From positions 1-64,000 of the forward strand of contig JAJIRX010000205.1 of the NCBI GenBank assembly GCA_023853785.1: DNA of 64,000 bases, read 5' to 3'. Numbering within the stretch: the stretch's first letter is position 1; every line of letters begins with the position of its first letter. This document shows positions 11,881 to 23,763 of this stretch, piece after piece. The notes beneath the pieces were generated by a model that was not told where the DNA came from, made no database searches, and saw only the letters and a list, made by a program, of their open reading frames with translations. Position numbers and translations under genes: made by a program. The DNA is from Psilocybe azurescens (taxonomy: Eukaryota > Basidiomycota > Agaricomycetes > Agaricales > Agrocybaceae).

Positions 11881-12035
11881 GACTGAAATGTTTATGTTCC
11901 TTTTATTCTATATTCTGGAAGCCCTAGCCTTTGGTTGTCCGCAACTATATCCCTATGCTCCTGGCTCTTTTCCACACTTACAAACCTCTCCTAACAATCT
12001 CCCTTCCCTTCCTCCCCTGCTCAATGGGTTCATAA

Positions 12036-12338
12036 ATGTCGCCACCACTCCGCGTTGGAGATATATGCCTAGGATCTTTCATCAACTCTGTCCTGGAAAC
12101 CCGAACGCCGGACGTGAACCTCGACGTGATGTTCAAGACAGAGTACCGTGCGGAGATCTTCTACCCACCGTACTTCAGCGCGAAAGGTGCGGCCTGCGCC
12201 GGTGGGCGCGCCGACAGCGCTGGGGTACGGCGGGCCCGCGTTCGGCGTGACGCTCCCCGAGCGTCGTACACAGGCATGGCGAACACGGCTGCGGACAAGA
12301 CAATGGTTGGTATCCTTGGAGGTCATGCCTCATGTTGA
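12036..12338 (+). pseudogene. Copper radical oxidase chimera: signal peptide fused to mid-domain (copy A)
   Basis: The ATG at 12036 begins the same signal peptide as the copies at 18600 and 30723 (MSPPLRVGDICLGSFINSV). After about 20 codons it jumps directly to the middle of the catalytic domain (VNLDVMFKTEYRAEIFYPPY, equivalent to about 29090-29160 in copy C). This removes most of the N-terminal half. A frame change follows near 12184, and homology ends near 12305. The cysteine and first tyrosine of the radical cofactor lie in the deleted part, so it cannot be an active oxidase. The fusion itself is in frame. Confidence 0.75.
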
Positions 12339-12339
12339 A

Positions 12340-13130
12340 GTCCTCTTCGGACGTTGCATAAGGGTTCTAGTGCACCAGCCCCACAACATTGATGTTCGGA
12401 ACAGTTGCCACTAACGACGAGCTGGAATTTCAAAAAATCCTAGTTTTTGCATGCAGCTGTAATCAACAGTTATCGTAACCATAACTCATAACTCCAGTTA
12501 ATAACCGTCCAATACTCAATGTTGGACCAACATTGAGTAAGTACAACATGGATTTTTAAGTAAAGCTTTATGACCCACCGCTATGCCTTGGGGTGATTTA
12601 TGCTGCACCGTTTTTAAGGCTTTTAGGTTTTCCCAACTATTTTATTCTCACACTGAGCTAGAGGGTTAAGTCTTTGTTAAGTTCCAGCCAACTCTTTTGA
12701 TAACAGTTAATATAATCCGACAGCAGAATAATGGGTAAAAGGGTACATAACTCTTAATGTAAGTAAGCACTACATAGATTTTTGTACAAGGATCAACTTG
12801 ATGAATAGAAGATTAATGTTGCGTATTGTACCCCAACAGCGCTCAATGCCATTAATATACTAGCTTCAAATTTCTATCTTTCTGATATTCTAGGGCACCA
12901 TGCCTTCGTCCAACTGTTCTGGAATCTGATATTCTCTTCGGCTGTTCTGGTGTACTCTATCTTCTGCTCAGTCAGTCAGCAACTCCGAATAAGAATTCCA
13001 AGTAAACGAATACACTATCCATTTTATTTGGACTCTGTAAGGTATAGGTAAAGCAACCCTCTGATTCCTTAGCAGTTTAGCCAACTCTCCAATTGCTAAG
13101 CTCTCTCTCAATGCTCATCTTCACATTCAG
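12340..13130. promoter_or_regulatory. Spacer and crystallin-like gene promoter (copy at 13133)
   Basis: 12340-12590 has no recognisable content. From about 12590 to 13130 the sequence matches the upstream regions of the crystallin-like genes at 14950 and 26051. Those have a TATA box (TATAAA at 14856-14861 and 25955-25960) about 90 bp before the ATG. Here the same position reads TATAGG (13043-13048) because three A's are missing, so the core promoter appears damaged. Confidence 0.45.
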
Positions 13131-13132
13131 AC

Positions 13133-13182
13133 ATGCAGTTCACTTCCAAGCTTACTGGTCTTTTGATCACCATCGTCGCTTC
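13133..13182 (+). pseudogene. Crystallin-like gene: signal-peptide stub
   Basis: The ATG at 13133 starts the family signal peptide (MQFTSKLTGLLITIVAS). It is cut after 17 codons, where sequence beginning TCCGAATATGATGG takes over. The same foreign sequence begins at 24286, directly after the end of copy B. The missing remainder of exon 1 is found in opposite orientation at about 2660. This marks a rearrangement breakpoint. Confidence 0.7.
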
Positions 13183-13639
13183 CTCCGAATATGATGGTGA
13201 TGATCCATCTTCTAATATTAAGCAAGACAGTGGAAATTAATAGTCTGCATCATGACACTAGCCTGTATTCACAATCAAGATTGGGATTAGAAATCGACAT
13301 TGACGCGATAATATTAATTTACCTAGACCGTAGACTAAGTGTTTGAAGGGTCCAAGTGTTCAATCCGAATTACAGTACACATCAGAACATTTTTAAATAT
13401 CAAGGGATAGCGTCAATAGATTATGTTTATGTGTGCAGCAAACAAAATACTGTTTGGAGAGATGTGTCTCCGTGTTAGTAGTACTACTGAATATATATAA
13501 AACTGGAAATAGGAAAGAAATGAATGAAAATGAAGGACTTCAGTCCACATGCCATGCCACGCCAGGGTATGGTATGAAGAAAAAGAGAAAAGCAAGAAAG
13601 CAAGAAAGCACAGCTATCAAACCCTCATCAACTCATCAC

Positions 13640-13930
13640 CACTACTGATACCCTCCCTGATGCTGCTGGTGCTGGTACTGATACTGATTCAGCTGTGATG
13701 TCGATGTTGCATACTCACCCAACTCACTCTCCGCATGCACCACCGGCGGCTGCCCCAAATACGGGTCATACGCATCATTCCCAAACACTTAGCTCCGGCT
13801 CCTGGATGACGACGTGCCTTTCCCACTGGAACCCTTGTCCTTGTACGGAGCGCTGATGCTAATGCTGCCACCAGTGAGCGCACCCACATGTTGTCGTCGT
13901 GGTACTGCCCGCCGCTGCCAGAACTGCTTT
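13640..13930 (-). pseudogene. Oxidase 3'-end fragment
   Basis: The minus strand encodes the C-terminal tail of the copper radical oxidase (SINAPYKD-like start, GTSSSRSR region, Gln-rich end), homologous to about 16040-16310 and 28025-28330. At its upstream end homology stops at the same base as in the fragment at 24740-25065. Both continue into GACATGTGCTATATCC, so the two fragments descend from one truncation event. Confidence 0.65.
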
Positions 13931-14949
13931 TGGCTGAGGGACATGTGCTATATCCCTACTTGTAGTAAGCAAGAGAGTCACCAGAAACAATTACCACTGG
14001 GCCGAGATAATAATATGGCAGATACAGCAAACATCGAAGTTTGGTGGGTATGTAACGTATGTTGCCATTTATGGTACTCAGGTGTTTCAATCCTCCGATT
14101 GTACCAGATTGTGCCATGGTTGGATGTGATAGGTGTCTGTATGGTCTACATTATCTGCCAGGTTTGTGCACTCTGTCATTACTACTGTCACTTCTATTCT
14201 AATCCATTCCGATGCACTAGTTTGTGATGCAAAGAACACCATATCTCAAGAGAATGTGCTGAATGGCACTATACACTCTGAAGTTTGAAATTATAGACAT
14301 CTTCACCATGACAATAATATATATGTATCGTTTGCAATTCTCAGGACATACTAGTATACAACACTACATATTCCTACGACTATCGACAGGTAGAATAACT
14401 CCTCAAAGATATGCTACACCGTTTTTAATGTTTTTAGGTTTGTGCAACTATTTTAGATATTCCCGCACTAATTTAGAGGTGAAGTCTGGGTGAGGCTTCC
14501 GGCTAACCCTTTTGATAACAGTTAATATAATCCGAGAGCAGAATAATGGGTGGAAAGTCGTGACTCTTAATGTAGATAAGCACAACATAGATTTTTGTAC
14601 GAAGTTGACTTGATGAATAGAAGATTAATGTTGCGTATTGTACCCCAACAGCGCTCATTGATATTAATCAACTAGCTTCAAATTTCCATCCTTCCAATAT
14701 TCTAGGGCGCTATACCTTCGTCCAACTGTTCTGGATTTGAAATTCTCTTTGGCTGCTCTAGCCTACTGTTTCTTCCGCTCAGTCAGTCAGCAACGAGTCC
14801 GAATAAGAATTCTGAATAAGTGAAAACACTATCCATTGTAATTTGGGCTCTAGGGTATAAAATGGTGAAGAAATCCTATGATTCCTTAGCAGTTTAACCA
14901 ACTCTCCAATTCCCAAGCTCTCTCTCAACGCTCACCTGAACATTCAGAC

Positions 14950-15433
14950 ATGCAGTTCACTTCCAAGCTTACTGGTCTTTTGATGATCATTGCCGCTTCC
15001 GCCATGTCTGCACAGGCATTGGCTGCTGTGCGCCATGTGTGAGATCGTTTTGTTGTCCCACAATCCAGTACTCACTGTCATTCGGTAGGACGCCGGCTCA
15101 ACTGGCAGAATTGTCGGTTGTTTTTTGACCAACAATTTTTACCAGGTCACTCTTCTCCCCTCAAGATCTCAAAACTGGAGATTCAGTCAACCTCCCTGAT
15201 GATTGGACTGACAGGCCACGAAGCCTCATCGTTACCAGTGGATATACCTGTGATTTCTATGTGTAAGTTATGAATACGACTCCTGAAAGATACATATTGA
15301 GTCCGGCTTTTTATTTAGAGCGCCTGATTCCAAGGGCTCTGCGACTTTTGAGTGGAGTTGTATCAACCCTTCCCTAGATCTCGATGAAGCCATTGAATCT
15401 TTTACCTGCAACAAGCTTGAGAAGATTGAGTAG
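14950..15433 (+). pseudogene. Secreted betagamma-crystallin-like protein, frame-broken (copy B)
   Basis: The signal peptide MQFTSKLTGLLMIIAASAM is followed by an intron (about 15038-15090), exon 2, a second intron (about 15262-15319, GTAAGTT to TTTAG) and a last exon ending TAG at 15431. In the right frame the late part reads LPDDWTDRPRSLIVTSGYTC, then DFYV, APDSKGSATFEW and a final CNKLEKIE. The W-D-R-SL-V-SGY-C-FY spacing is the second half of a betagamma-crystallin Greek-key unit. Exon 2 is two bases shorter than its homologues near the start, with further run-length changes near 15115, so the frames do not join. TATA box at 14856, about 94 bp upstream. Likely a small secreted, possibly Ca-binding protein originally. 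Confidence 0.55.
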
Positions 15434-16037
15434 TTATGTAGTCTACAGTTAAGATGAAAGAGGATCGAGTGGCAGGGTGAAGGTGTGGCAAGATGCAGTC
15501 TTCAGGACTTTAAACAATGGTTACAATGAGAAAATATACAAATGATTTACAATCGATTTAAATTCTTTGAATTCATGTACAAGCGCCAGTGTCAGTGGGC
15601 CTGTTCTTGGATACTGAGTTATGAAGATTAACCGACAGTTCAGAACAGATGCTTTTGACAACTTCGTTTGTTGAATTATGGATAGTCAGAAACCCCTTTC
15701 GACGATGAATGATAATTTACCTAAACCATATTCAAAGTATTCAATCCAAATTACAAGTACACATCAGAACTTTTTTTAAAAATGTCAAGGGATAGCGTCG
15801 ATAGATTATGTATCTGTGTAGCAAAAAAACTGTCAGTAGAGATGTATGTCTGTGTTAGTAGTACTACTTAATATGTAAAAAACTAGAAATGGGAAAGAAA
15901 GGAATGAAAATGAAAGTCTTCAGTCCACATGCCATGTCACGCCAGGGGTATGTCTGGTATATAAAAAGGCAAAGAAAAAGAGAAAAGAAAAGAAAGCAAG
16001 AAAGTACAGCTATCAAACCCTCATTGACTTATCATTA

Positions 16038-18600
16038 CTACCGATACCCTCCCTGCTGCTGCTGCAGGTACTGATACTGATTCAGCTGCGTTGTCGACGT
16101 CGCATACTCTCCCATCGCACTCCCCGCATGCGCCACCGGCGGCTGCCCCAAATACGGGTCATACGCATCATTCCCAAACACTTGGCTCCGGCTCCCGAAC
16201 GACGACGTGCCCCGCCCTTCATCCTTGTAAGGTGCGTTGATGCTCATGCTCCCCGTGCGCGCGTCCCACATATTGTCGTCGTGGTACTGCCCGCCGCCGC
16301 CAGAACCACCTTTGGCGAGGGAGCACGAACACAGAGGAGTCTCCGTCGTGCGCGGTCGCCCAGCCGCTGACCACCGGTTTCCCGCCAAGTGCCGCACCTG
16401 CACCTGCACCTGCACCTGCCGCACCCATGCCCACGCCGTATTCCTTGGACGGCGGCATCCTCGCCAGCGCTCCGATTGCAGCGCTTCATGCACACCGCGA
16501 TCAGCGCACCCAGGACACCGACCACCACGACCCCACCGACAATGCACCCAATGATCACCGGCAGATTGCTCTTCGCCCCCTCCTCCTTCCCGCCTATGCG
16601 CTGTCCCTGTTTGCGTTCCCCCACTCCGCGCCCGTCCTGCCGCGCTGCCCGTAACGCTGTCCAGACGCACACTTGGCGGGAGCACGCTCGCCTCCGCCGT
16701 CGGCTGCGGCTCGATCCTGCCGCTGCCCACAGTCACCCATGTCGCATTGCTCGGCACGCCGTCGACCACCACGAACAGCAGCGCCCGGGCCCGGCTGGAA
16801 CAGGTTCGCGTTTGGCGGCAGCTGCGCGACGTGCAGCGTGATTGCGCCGTCCGTGTTCACTGTGTACGTGTGCCGCAGCTGCATGTGCCGCTGCCCCACG
16901 TTCATGCCGTGCGTTGTCACCCTGCTGCGCACCAGCACCACCGCCGTCTTATCTGCAGCATCATTCGCCGCACCCGTGTACGACGTCGCCGGGAGCATCA
17001 CGTCAAACGCAGGCCCACCATACCCCAGCGCCGTCGCGCCAAAGAAGTACGGCAGGTAGAAGATCTCCGTGCGGTACTCCGTCTTGAACAGCACGTCCAG
17101 GTTCACGTCTGCGTTCGGGTTCAAGCCAGCAATCAGCACCGACACGTTCGGGAGGAGGATCGCGGACGAGTGGTACTGCGCGGGATGGTCGACGCCGCGA
17201 GGCCCTTGCTCGACCAGCGGCTCCCGCGCAGCGCAGCGGGCTGTATATCGCGAGCATGAGCACTGGGCCCAAAGCCAAGGATGGCCCAAAGGGCATCTGC
17301 GGGCTTGGTGTGTCGTTCATCCTGTCCGCATACCCGGCGGTGCCTGTTCCGCCCGCCATTCACCATCAGCAGCGTGCCATCAGGCAGGTTGATGAGCTAG
17401 CCCATTAAAGCGCGGGTCGAGCATGTCGTTGTCCTGCTCGTACGCAATGGCAAATTTGTCAGCAGGCTCGGGTGTCAGCCGCTGGCAGTGCTCCGAGATA
17501 GAAAACTGTGCATTCTGCGTTGCCACAGATCGCAGCATGGACTGAACAATAGTGGTGGGCGTATCGCAGATAAACACGAATTACGCCCTTCGGCATGTCT
17601 GGCAAAGGGAATTCTTGATTGAGGTTGTGGTCCCATAATACTATTAATAGAAGTGAGAATTGATGTTATTCAACGAGAGGGGAGGCGAACGCACTGGTGG
17701 AATGGTTGGCCTGCACAAGCATCTTGCCAGAAGGCATTAACAATGTGTGCGCATACAAATTCAAGCCCGACGTCTTGACCAAGAAGTCCATGACCTCCGC
17801 ATCCTTGGCTTTAGCAGGGTAGTACTCATAAGAGTTCTCCGCCAGCCCAGCCTGCGTGATAGTATCGACATTGGGTCTATCCAGCTTCCAGTGATTGATG
17901 TACCCCGCACTGACAAATCCGCCAAGGATGGCGGGTGCCATCGCCGAGAGGCTCAGCTGCAGCGTACCAGTGATTTCAGCTTCATCGTGAGAATCATCGG
18001 CTCATTGTACCAGTCGTATTTGGCGGATAGGTGATTCTCGTGCGAGCCACAGGGGTTGAGGATGCGGATCGCCTTCCTGCCGTTGAAGTCCTGGTAGATG
18101 CTGTCCCAGAAGCCTGTCCTGTCCGGGTTTCACTGATTCCCGACGTTCCCACCGACCGTGATGCTGTTGTTTCTGCCAAATGTGAAGAAGGAACTGTTAG
18201 GGAGATGCATCCCTAAAGAACAGAATAAGTTGGATTTGATGACCATGACGGTAGCCTCGTGAGTTGCAATATCCCTATACAAAACGAATATCAGACAAAT
18301 CAATATTAGAAGCTATGAGAGAGACGCACCAACGGGATCCCCAAGCAGGATGCCCTTCAACCCGAGCAGCATTTCTATCTGCTTTGTCCATAATATAAAC
18401 AATATCTTCTGTACCAAGAAACATCTTCGTGCGAGTCAGGATACCAGGAAAGCCGTGATACAATCGCATATATGTACCAGTACCAGCAAAGCGTTCACCA
18501 CTGTATGGCCTCCATCAACAAACGAGCTACCAGTGGCCTCCGGGACAGAGTTGATGAAAGATCCTAGGCATATATCTCCAACACGGAGTGGTGGCGACAT
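16038..18600 (-). pseudogene. Copper radical oxidase pseudogene (copy B)
   Basis: This is a full-length homologue of the gene at 28160-30723. The ATG at 18600 begins MSPPLRVGDICLG; the stop at 16038 follows a Gln-rich tail ending QQQGGYR. Lesions: an in-frame TGA near 18132, replacement of the segment after LPLTPENN near 17500-17580, a lost donor at the intron corresponding to 29764-29819, and several frame changes between 16450 and 17400. Here the C-terminal tail is in frame and shows what copy C lost: GTSSFGSRSQVFGNDAYDPY. It lacks one continuous catalytic domain, so it should be inactive. Confidence 0.8.
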
Positions 18601-19996
18601 TTATGAACCCATTGAGCGGGGAGGAAGGGAAGGGAGATTGTTAGGAGTGGTTTGTAAGTGTGGAAAAGAGCCAGGAGCATAGTTGCGGACAACCAAAGGC
18701 TAGGGTTTCCAGAATACACCATTTGTAATCAATTTTCACGAGCCGATTTCTCACAATCCTTGTTCTAAATATATGCAGTCCAAAATATTGGCATCAATAT
18801 CTCTCAAGGAGTTGGATCTGGTTCCACAGAATACAAATTTTCTTGCGAGCTGTTCCCTCTTAAAAAACAAGATACTCCCAAAGAAGAAGAAAAGGAACAT
18901 GAACATTTCGGTCTTCAGAAATCAAGGCTTGAGCAAATCTATGTCTCTTTCTTCATTTCCTGCCATTGCTGATGCGAGGATTCCATCTTCGTGCCAGATG
19001 CTCCATCTTCTTAGTCAACAGGATGACTTCATGAATCAGGTATCCTGAGAAATATCGGCCATGCACGTTCACACACAATCCCGACCGTTGAAAGCCATCC
19101 ATTTTGACCCATTTTAGTGAACATTATGTCAAATATGATTTTACTAAATGCATGCTACAGGCGTACACTACGAGCATGAACATGGCCTCTGATATCCACA
19201 CCGGACCACACCGGACTGCCTTGTAGTATACATGCATCTCGCTGGCTGTGAGTCCCCAGATCACGGCAACACAAAAGCATTCAGACTAAGGTGAATGGCA
19301 GGATCATCCTGACAAGAAATTCTACAAATCCATATCCCATATAAGCACTGGGGAATCATGTGGGCATGATTCAAGCATCACCACAAAGCGTCGAGACGTT
19401 TTTAGGTATCAATTGGACCTACCGCCACCGTGATTGATATCGATAGAGGCGTAAGTAATCCTTTCCAGGCTATTGAGGCACGTTTAAAAGAAAGATATCA
19501 AATCACTTCTCGAACTTGAATCACTTTTCTCGAAATTACATTTATTGAATGAATAATAAACATATCTAAGCACCCGCAGTCCAGTGCCTATCCCAGCCTC
19601 CCGTCTAAAAATATCTATCCAACTCCAAGAAGAGTGGAGTCTTGCAGGGTGCAGGGTTTATTTAGATATATTAAAATCTCAGCAACACTGAGGCATCTAC
19701 ACGAATTCTGATGTTCCTCATTAACCTTTGTAGCTTACCAGTTTCACTGCGGCTGAAACTCACTAGTATATACACGTCTGTCACACTTTGACTACACATG
19801 TACACTGTGCTGCGGATCTAGTTACGCCCTCGATCTTCTATGGTATGTCTTTCAAATTTCTTCTACGTATCATCCCCAAGGTCGCCGTTAGGACTTACTC
19901 AGGAGACTGACAGGAATCTCGCCTCCTTATACCCATTGCTCACGCCAAACTTTGTTACGTTCAAACCTTCACAGCTGGTATTTGCCACGATATCAT
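18601..19996. other. Gene-free spacer of copy B
   Basis: This is the upstream spacer of the oxidase pseudogene, inverted relative to 10800-11890 and direct to 30750-32150. There is no convincing coding sequence. Confidence 0.5.
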
Positions 19997-21914
19997 CAGT
20001 AAATTAGGAAAAATCCAATTTAGCAATATGACGTTCACAAACCTGTCACAACATTATAACACCCAGAAAACAGTTTATAATCCTGTATCTGCAACTTGTA
20101 GGATTATGGCAATGTCATCATTTAGATACAATATTCTTTCTGTAACACAAAGGAAAAATAATATTGCAAGGAAATAATAACTAGATGTAAGGTAGCTACC
20201 AGATTTATCAAAAACCACAGTATGCATACCAGATGTTAGATGGTTCAAAGCTCAATATCAGTTAGGTACATTATTCTTTCTATAGTTCAAAGCAAATATA
20301 ATATAGCAAGGACATCATAACTATGTATGTTATGAGGTGGCTACCAGGTTTGACAAAAATCACAATATACACATCAGATATTAGACCTTCATAGCTCATT
20401 ATTGTTCTTCAGCAGGATTTTATGTATGCTGGATATGAAATAGGAAAAATATGGCATACAAGTTATATTTGCTTAATATATGTGTACTTGAGTCTTGGGA
20501 TGACGGAGAATGAGATTAGACAGTGGGCTCGCTGTGATCACAATTGCGAGCAGGAGGTGGTGGTACCAGCAGTCAGTGCAGCTGTGACACGGCAGTGGTG
20601 GCTTTTCTTTGAATGTATTAGGAATTGTGGGGCACCCTACCCCACCGGTAGACAGAGGGAGACGTTGGAGCAGTATAAAGGGGTCTTTATTTAGCTCCAC
20701 TTCTGTTTTCCCACAGATCACCTGACACGTTGAACGTTCATGGTATTAATCGTAAAGTTCAACTTCTGTTCTTTGTTCACTACCACCTCCACCGCCTACC
20801 TCCCCTTCCCCCCCGCTTCTTGTTATCGTCAATGGCTCTGAGCGCTATTAGCGTCATTCATACTGCTGCCTGCTTATCATGCCAACCGCTGAACACCAAC
20901 AGCCCTATAGTTACACAGTGAAGCCATGACCTCAAGCGCACACCAACAACGATGGGAGCGAGCAAGGGCACCGAAGCAGTGTAACGATGGTGGTAGCATG
21001 GTAAGCACCCACTCTTCCATGTCATCTTGCACTCACTGCTCCTTAACTCCACGTTTTCATTTTGCAGTGCTGCTTCCACTGTTTTGTCTGCCACAGCAAT
21101 GAATGTAGCACTGCGGCTCACAGGTAAATCACCTTCACCTTCTGCCTCTTTTCTTACTTCATTACACCCAACAGACTATGAAGAACTCCTTCCAGCCCCA
21201 GCACCTATGTCCCCCAGCGTGCTTAGTGGCCATCAGCTCCATTTTGCCTCTCATGACAATGAATGGGAATGCCAAGGCTCACAGGTGTGCCTGCCCCACC
21301 CCCATCCCCTTTTTTGTTGCTAACTACAATTTATCTAACAGGCTGCTAAACACCATTCATAGCCCAGCACCTCCATCAACAATGTGTCACCACTGTGTCC
21401 ATCTGGCTGCCTGCTATCTCACCTTCCACACCGTTGCTCCCATTCAGTGCTGCTTCTACCACTATTTTACCTACCATAATGGTAAATGGGAGTGCTGAAG
21501 CCTACAGGTATGTTCATCCCCACCCTGGGACCAGTGGTTAGATGCATTGCTGTTTTTGTATTGGTGGTTTATGTGGTAGTTACTTGTCTGCTTGAAATAT
21601 ATCTATTTGGCCCTTTTTTGGTGTGAAAATGTATTCTGAGTATCTGAGAATCTGATACCTTCTAGACAACTGATGATAATATTACAACTGCCCCATCTTC
21701 ACGCAGAAGCTAGTGTCAATTCGATAATAATCTAGCATCTCGATGACAAACTCATGAAATTGCGTCTGGGAGATTTTTAAAACCTACCACTATCTATCAA
21801 TTTATAGCATTGTGAATGGGCCTATAATATGATAACCAGTTCATAACGCAGATGACCATTTACAATGCATTTTGGGTGCTCATAACGCCTTATAGGATTT
21901 TCCACAATTTACTG
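19997..21914. mobile_element. 1.9-kb TIR element with internal repeats
   Basis: The ends read CAGTAAATTAGGAAAAATCC (19997) and, inverted, CAGTAAATTGTGGAAAATCC (21914), an imperfect inverted repeat of roughly 35 bp. Copies A (about 10740-10790) and C (about 32155-32190) lack the insert at the same place. AT flanks both ends, but no longer target duplication is clear. Inside, 20040-20400 holds two diverged copies of a subterminal repeat (ATAATATTGCAAGGA versus ATAATATAGCAAGGAC contexts). About 21060-21510 holds three diverged units ending in CTCACAGGT or CCTACAGGT motifs. No transposase is recognisable, so the superfamily is undecided. Confidence 0.65.
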
Positions 21915-21929
21915 ATGGCCATCAGGATT

Positions 21930-23400
21930 CCGGACAAAAGGAGACGAACAGGCTCGAATCCGAATAACTATGCAAGTAGTGTGCTAGTGTGTCGTACTAC
22001 ATAGTAGCCATGTGAATGCGAATTAAGCATCATTGGCGAGCGCTGAGCAGTGAGCGCGCTGGCAGACAATGTCAGATGAACAGAAGCCAAAAAGTCGCGA
22101 GTCAAGACCCAGGATGCAGACTCAGAGAGACGGAATCGAGAACGCTCGAGTAATGAAGCTCTCCAGCGAGCATCATTGGTGAAAGCTCTTTGAGTTGGAT
22201 ACGATTTAGAGGTGGGCAGCAGACCGAGCTCAGTGATGGGAATTGGACTTCGGGAGCCGGACAAGAAACAGACTGAGAGAGAGAAAGGGTCTATGGAAAG
22301 CCTGGGCTCTGGGCCTGGCATCACATTGGTATTTAAATGATCTTTCTCTAACGTCCCGTGACAGCCGATAAACGACGCGACCATGCAACAACGTGTATTG
22401 TTGAAGCTCCGAGGACAGATTATCAGCTTCAACTCCAAGTCTCCAACATAGAGCAAGTCTAACCTCTGGGTCTGGCACGGTGAAGACAGAAGCAGCATTG
22501 CACTGAAACAAGTGAGTTGTGGTCCAGTCTGGTACCACATCATTGTCATTCCGCTTACACATGCATGCCCGAGTCCTCCACTTACACCAATAAGTACAGA
22601 AGTTGCGTTCATTGGCATAGCAATTTCTTCACTTGCTTGGACTGAAATATCCTCCCGACTTCGGACTGACGATTAGGAACGGCCTACAGGTCCAAGTCCT
22701 ATTTCTAAGCTGACATAGAAGTCGTTTTGTTCTATACGCGTCATTCCCGTCGTAATCCCTTCACTTGCCCAGATTGGCAAATCATCCCAAATCAGACAGA
22801 CATATTTTTAGTGCTCTGAACCCGAAGCAAGAACTAGGCACAGTTGTCAGAATCAGGCGAGTGTAAATAATCAATGTCAGAGCAGAGTGTGTCTGTTTCC
22901 TTCTCCTCATGGTCAACGTCTACTTTGGGATGATCACGGCTGAATATCGCTCTATTAAGTAACTGACTTTAGATGTTGAAGACATTGAACTCCTTTTGAT
23001 TTCGTGTCACTGGACTGGATCACTATCGCGTTACGCTCAGTACGTTAAGCCGTATCGCATCAATAGGTGAACTTATTGTATATCTGGTTCTACAAACGAG
23101 GAGCGAACGCTTGTGAGTAACTAGATGATGACAGGGAGGTCCTGCAATCATGAAAACAACATAAAATTGCCGATTCCGACGCAGAAGGTTCTTCCGTTGT
23201 CGGCGGTGGGCTCTTACGACCAATTCTTGATATTTTAAAATTAGCATGATTGATCTGCATTGATGATTTGGCCACTACCCATTTACATTACCCTTTTCTT
23301 TGGTGAATCTTGCTAAATCTTCAACTAGAACATTTCTGAAATCATTTAAGTAGAGGCATTAAAGAGACACAGATCGTCGCCATTCCTCTTTCAAGCCCTT
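21930..23400. other. Gene-free spacer of copy B
   Basis: This spacer is inverted relative to 3900-5212 plus 9902-10730 and direct to 32160-33660. Open frames on the minus strand (22618, 22562) are mirrored in copy A, but nothing in them matches a family I know. Confidence 0.45.
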
Positions 23401-23422
23401 ATCTGCGAGCTCATCAGTATAA

Positions 23423-23763
23423 ATGAAGTACTCAGCTTTCAGTCTTATTAACTGCTGTATGTTCAGCAGCTTATTAGAAGCATGTATTCCGGTCCAACAA
23501 GGTCAAAGTACGACAATGGAGGTAGGAGGCACTTTGCGTTACAAACATAAATATTGCTCCTATATTAACAACTTTGTGTAATGAAGAGCCGCAGCAGTGC
23601 CACATCCACCTGCACCAGCCCAAATTCAACCGTGATATAGTGGGAGGGGGAGGGATACAGCCCAGGATGCACAGCGCACATGCTCCAACAGCACACCAAC
23701 ATCGTCAACTCAGACTCTGGACAGTTTAATAATAGTACAGCTACCATTGCATATAAACGTTGA
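23423..23763 (+). pseudogene. DUF5648-like secreted protein pseudogene (copy B)
   Basis: The ATG at 23423 starts MKYSAFSLINCCMFSSLLEA, followed by the conserved intron (GTAGGAGGC to TGAAG). Exon 2 reads SRSSATSTCTSPNSTVI and then hits TAG at the codon where the intact paralogue has leucine. Beyond the stop the same frame stays homologous for about 25 codons, then diverges and ends with TGA at 23761. The whole C-terminal repeat is missing. Confidence 0.7.

Larger units (their letters stand above)
2680..12330 (-). repeat. Segmental duplication copy A (inverted)
   Basis: After removing three mobile insertions (3428-3833, 4196-4820, 5215-9901), this stretch is collinear in reverse complement with 18540-24285 (copy B) and in part with 30620-33960 (copy C). 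Anchors: 2700-3270 pairs with 23720-24285, 4915-5212 with 22820-23100, 9902-10730 with 21930-22820, 10800-11470 with 19330-19990, and 11890-12090 with 18540-18780. Copies A and B therefore form a large inverted repeat around a spacer that holds the 13-18 kb genes. Divergence looks like several percent, with small indels, so it is not brand new. Confidence 0.75.

Noticed and set aside
20422..21498. Several 60-106 codon frames inside the TIR element
   Set aside because: Frames overlap on both strands, contain no transposase motifs and coincide with internal DNA repeats.
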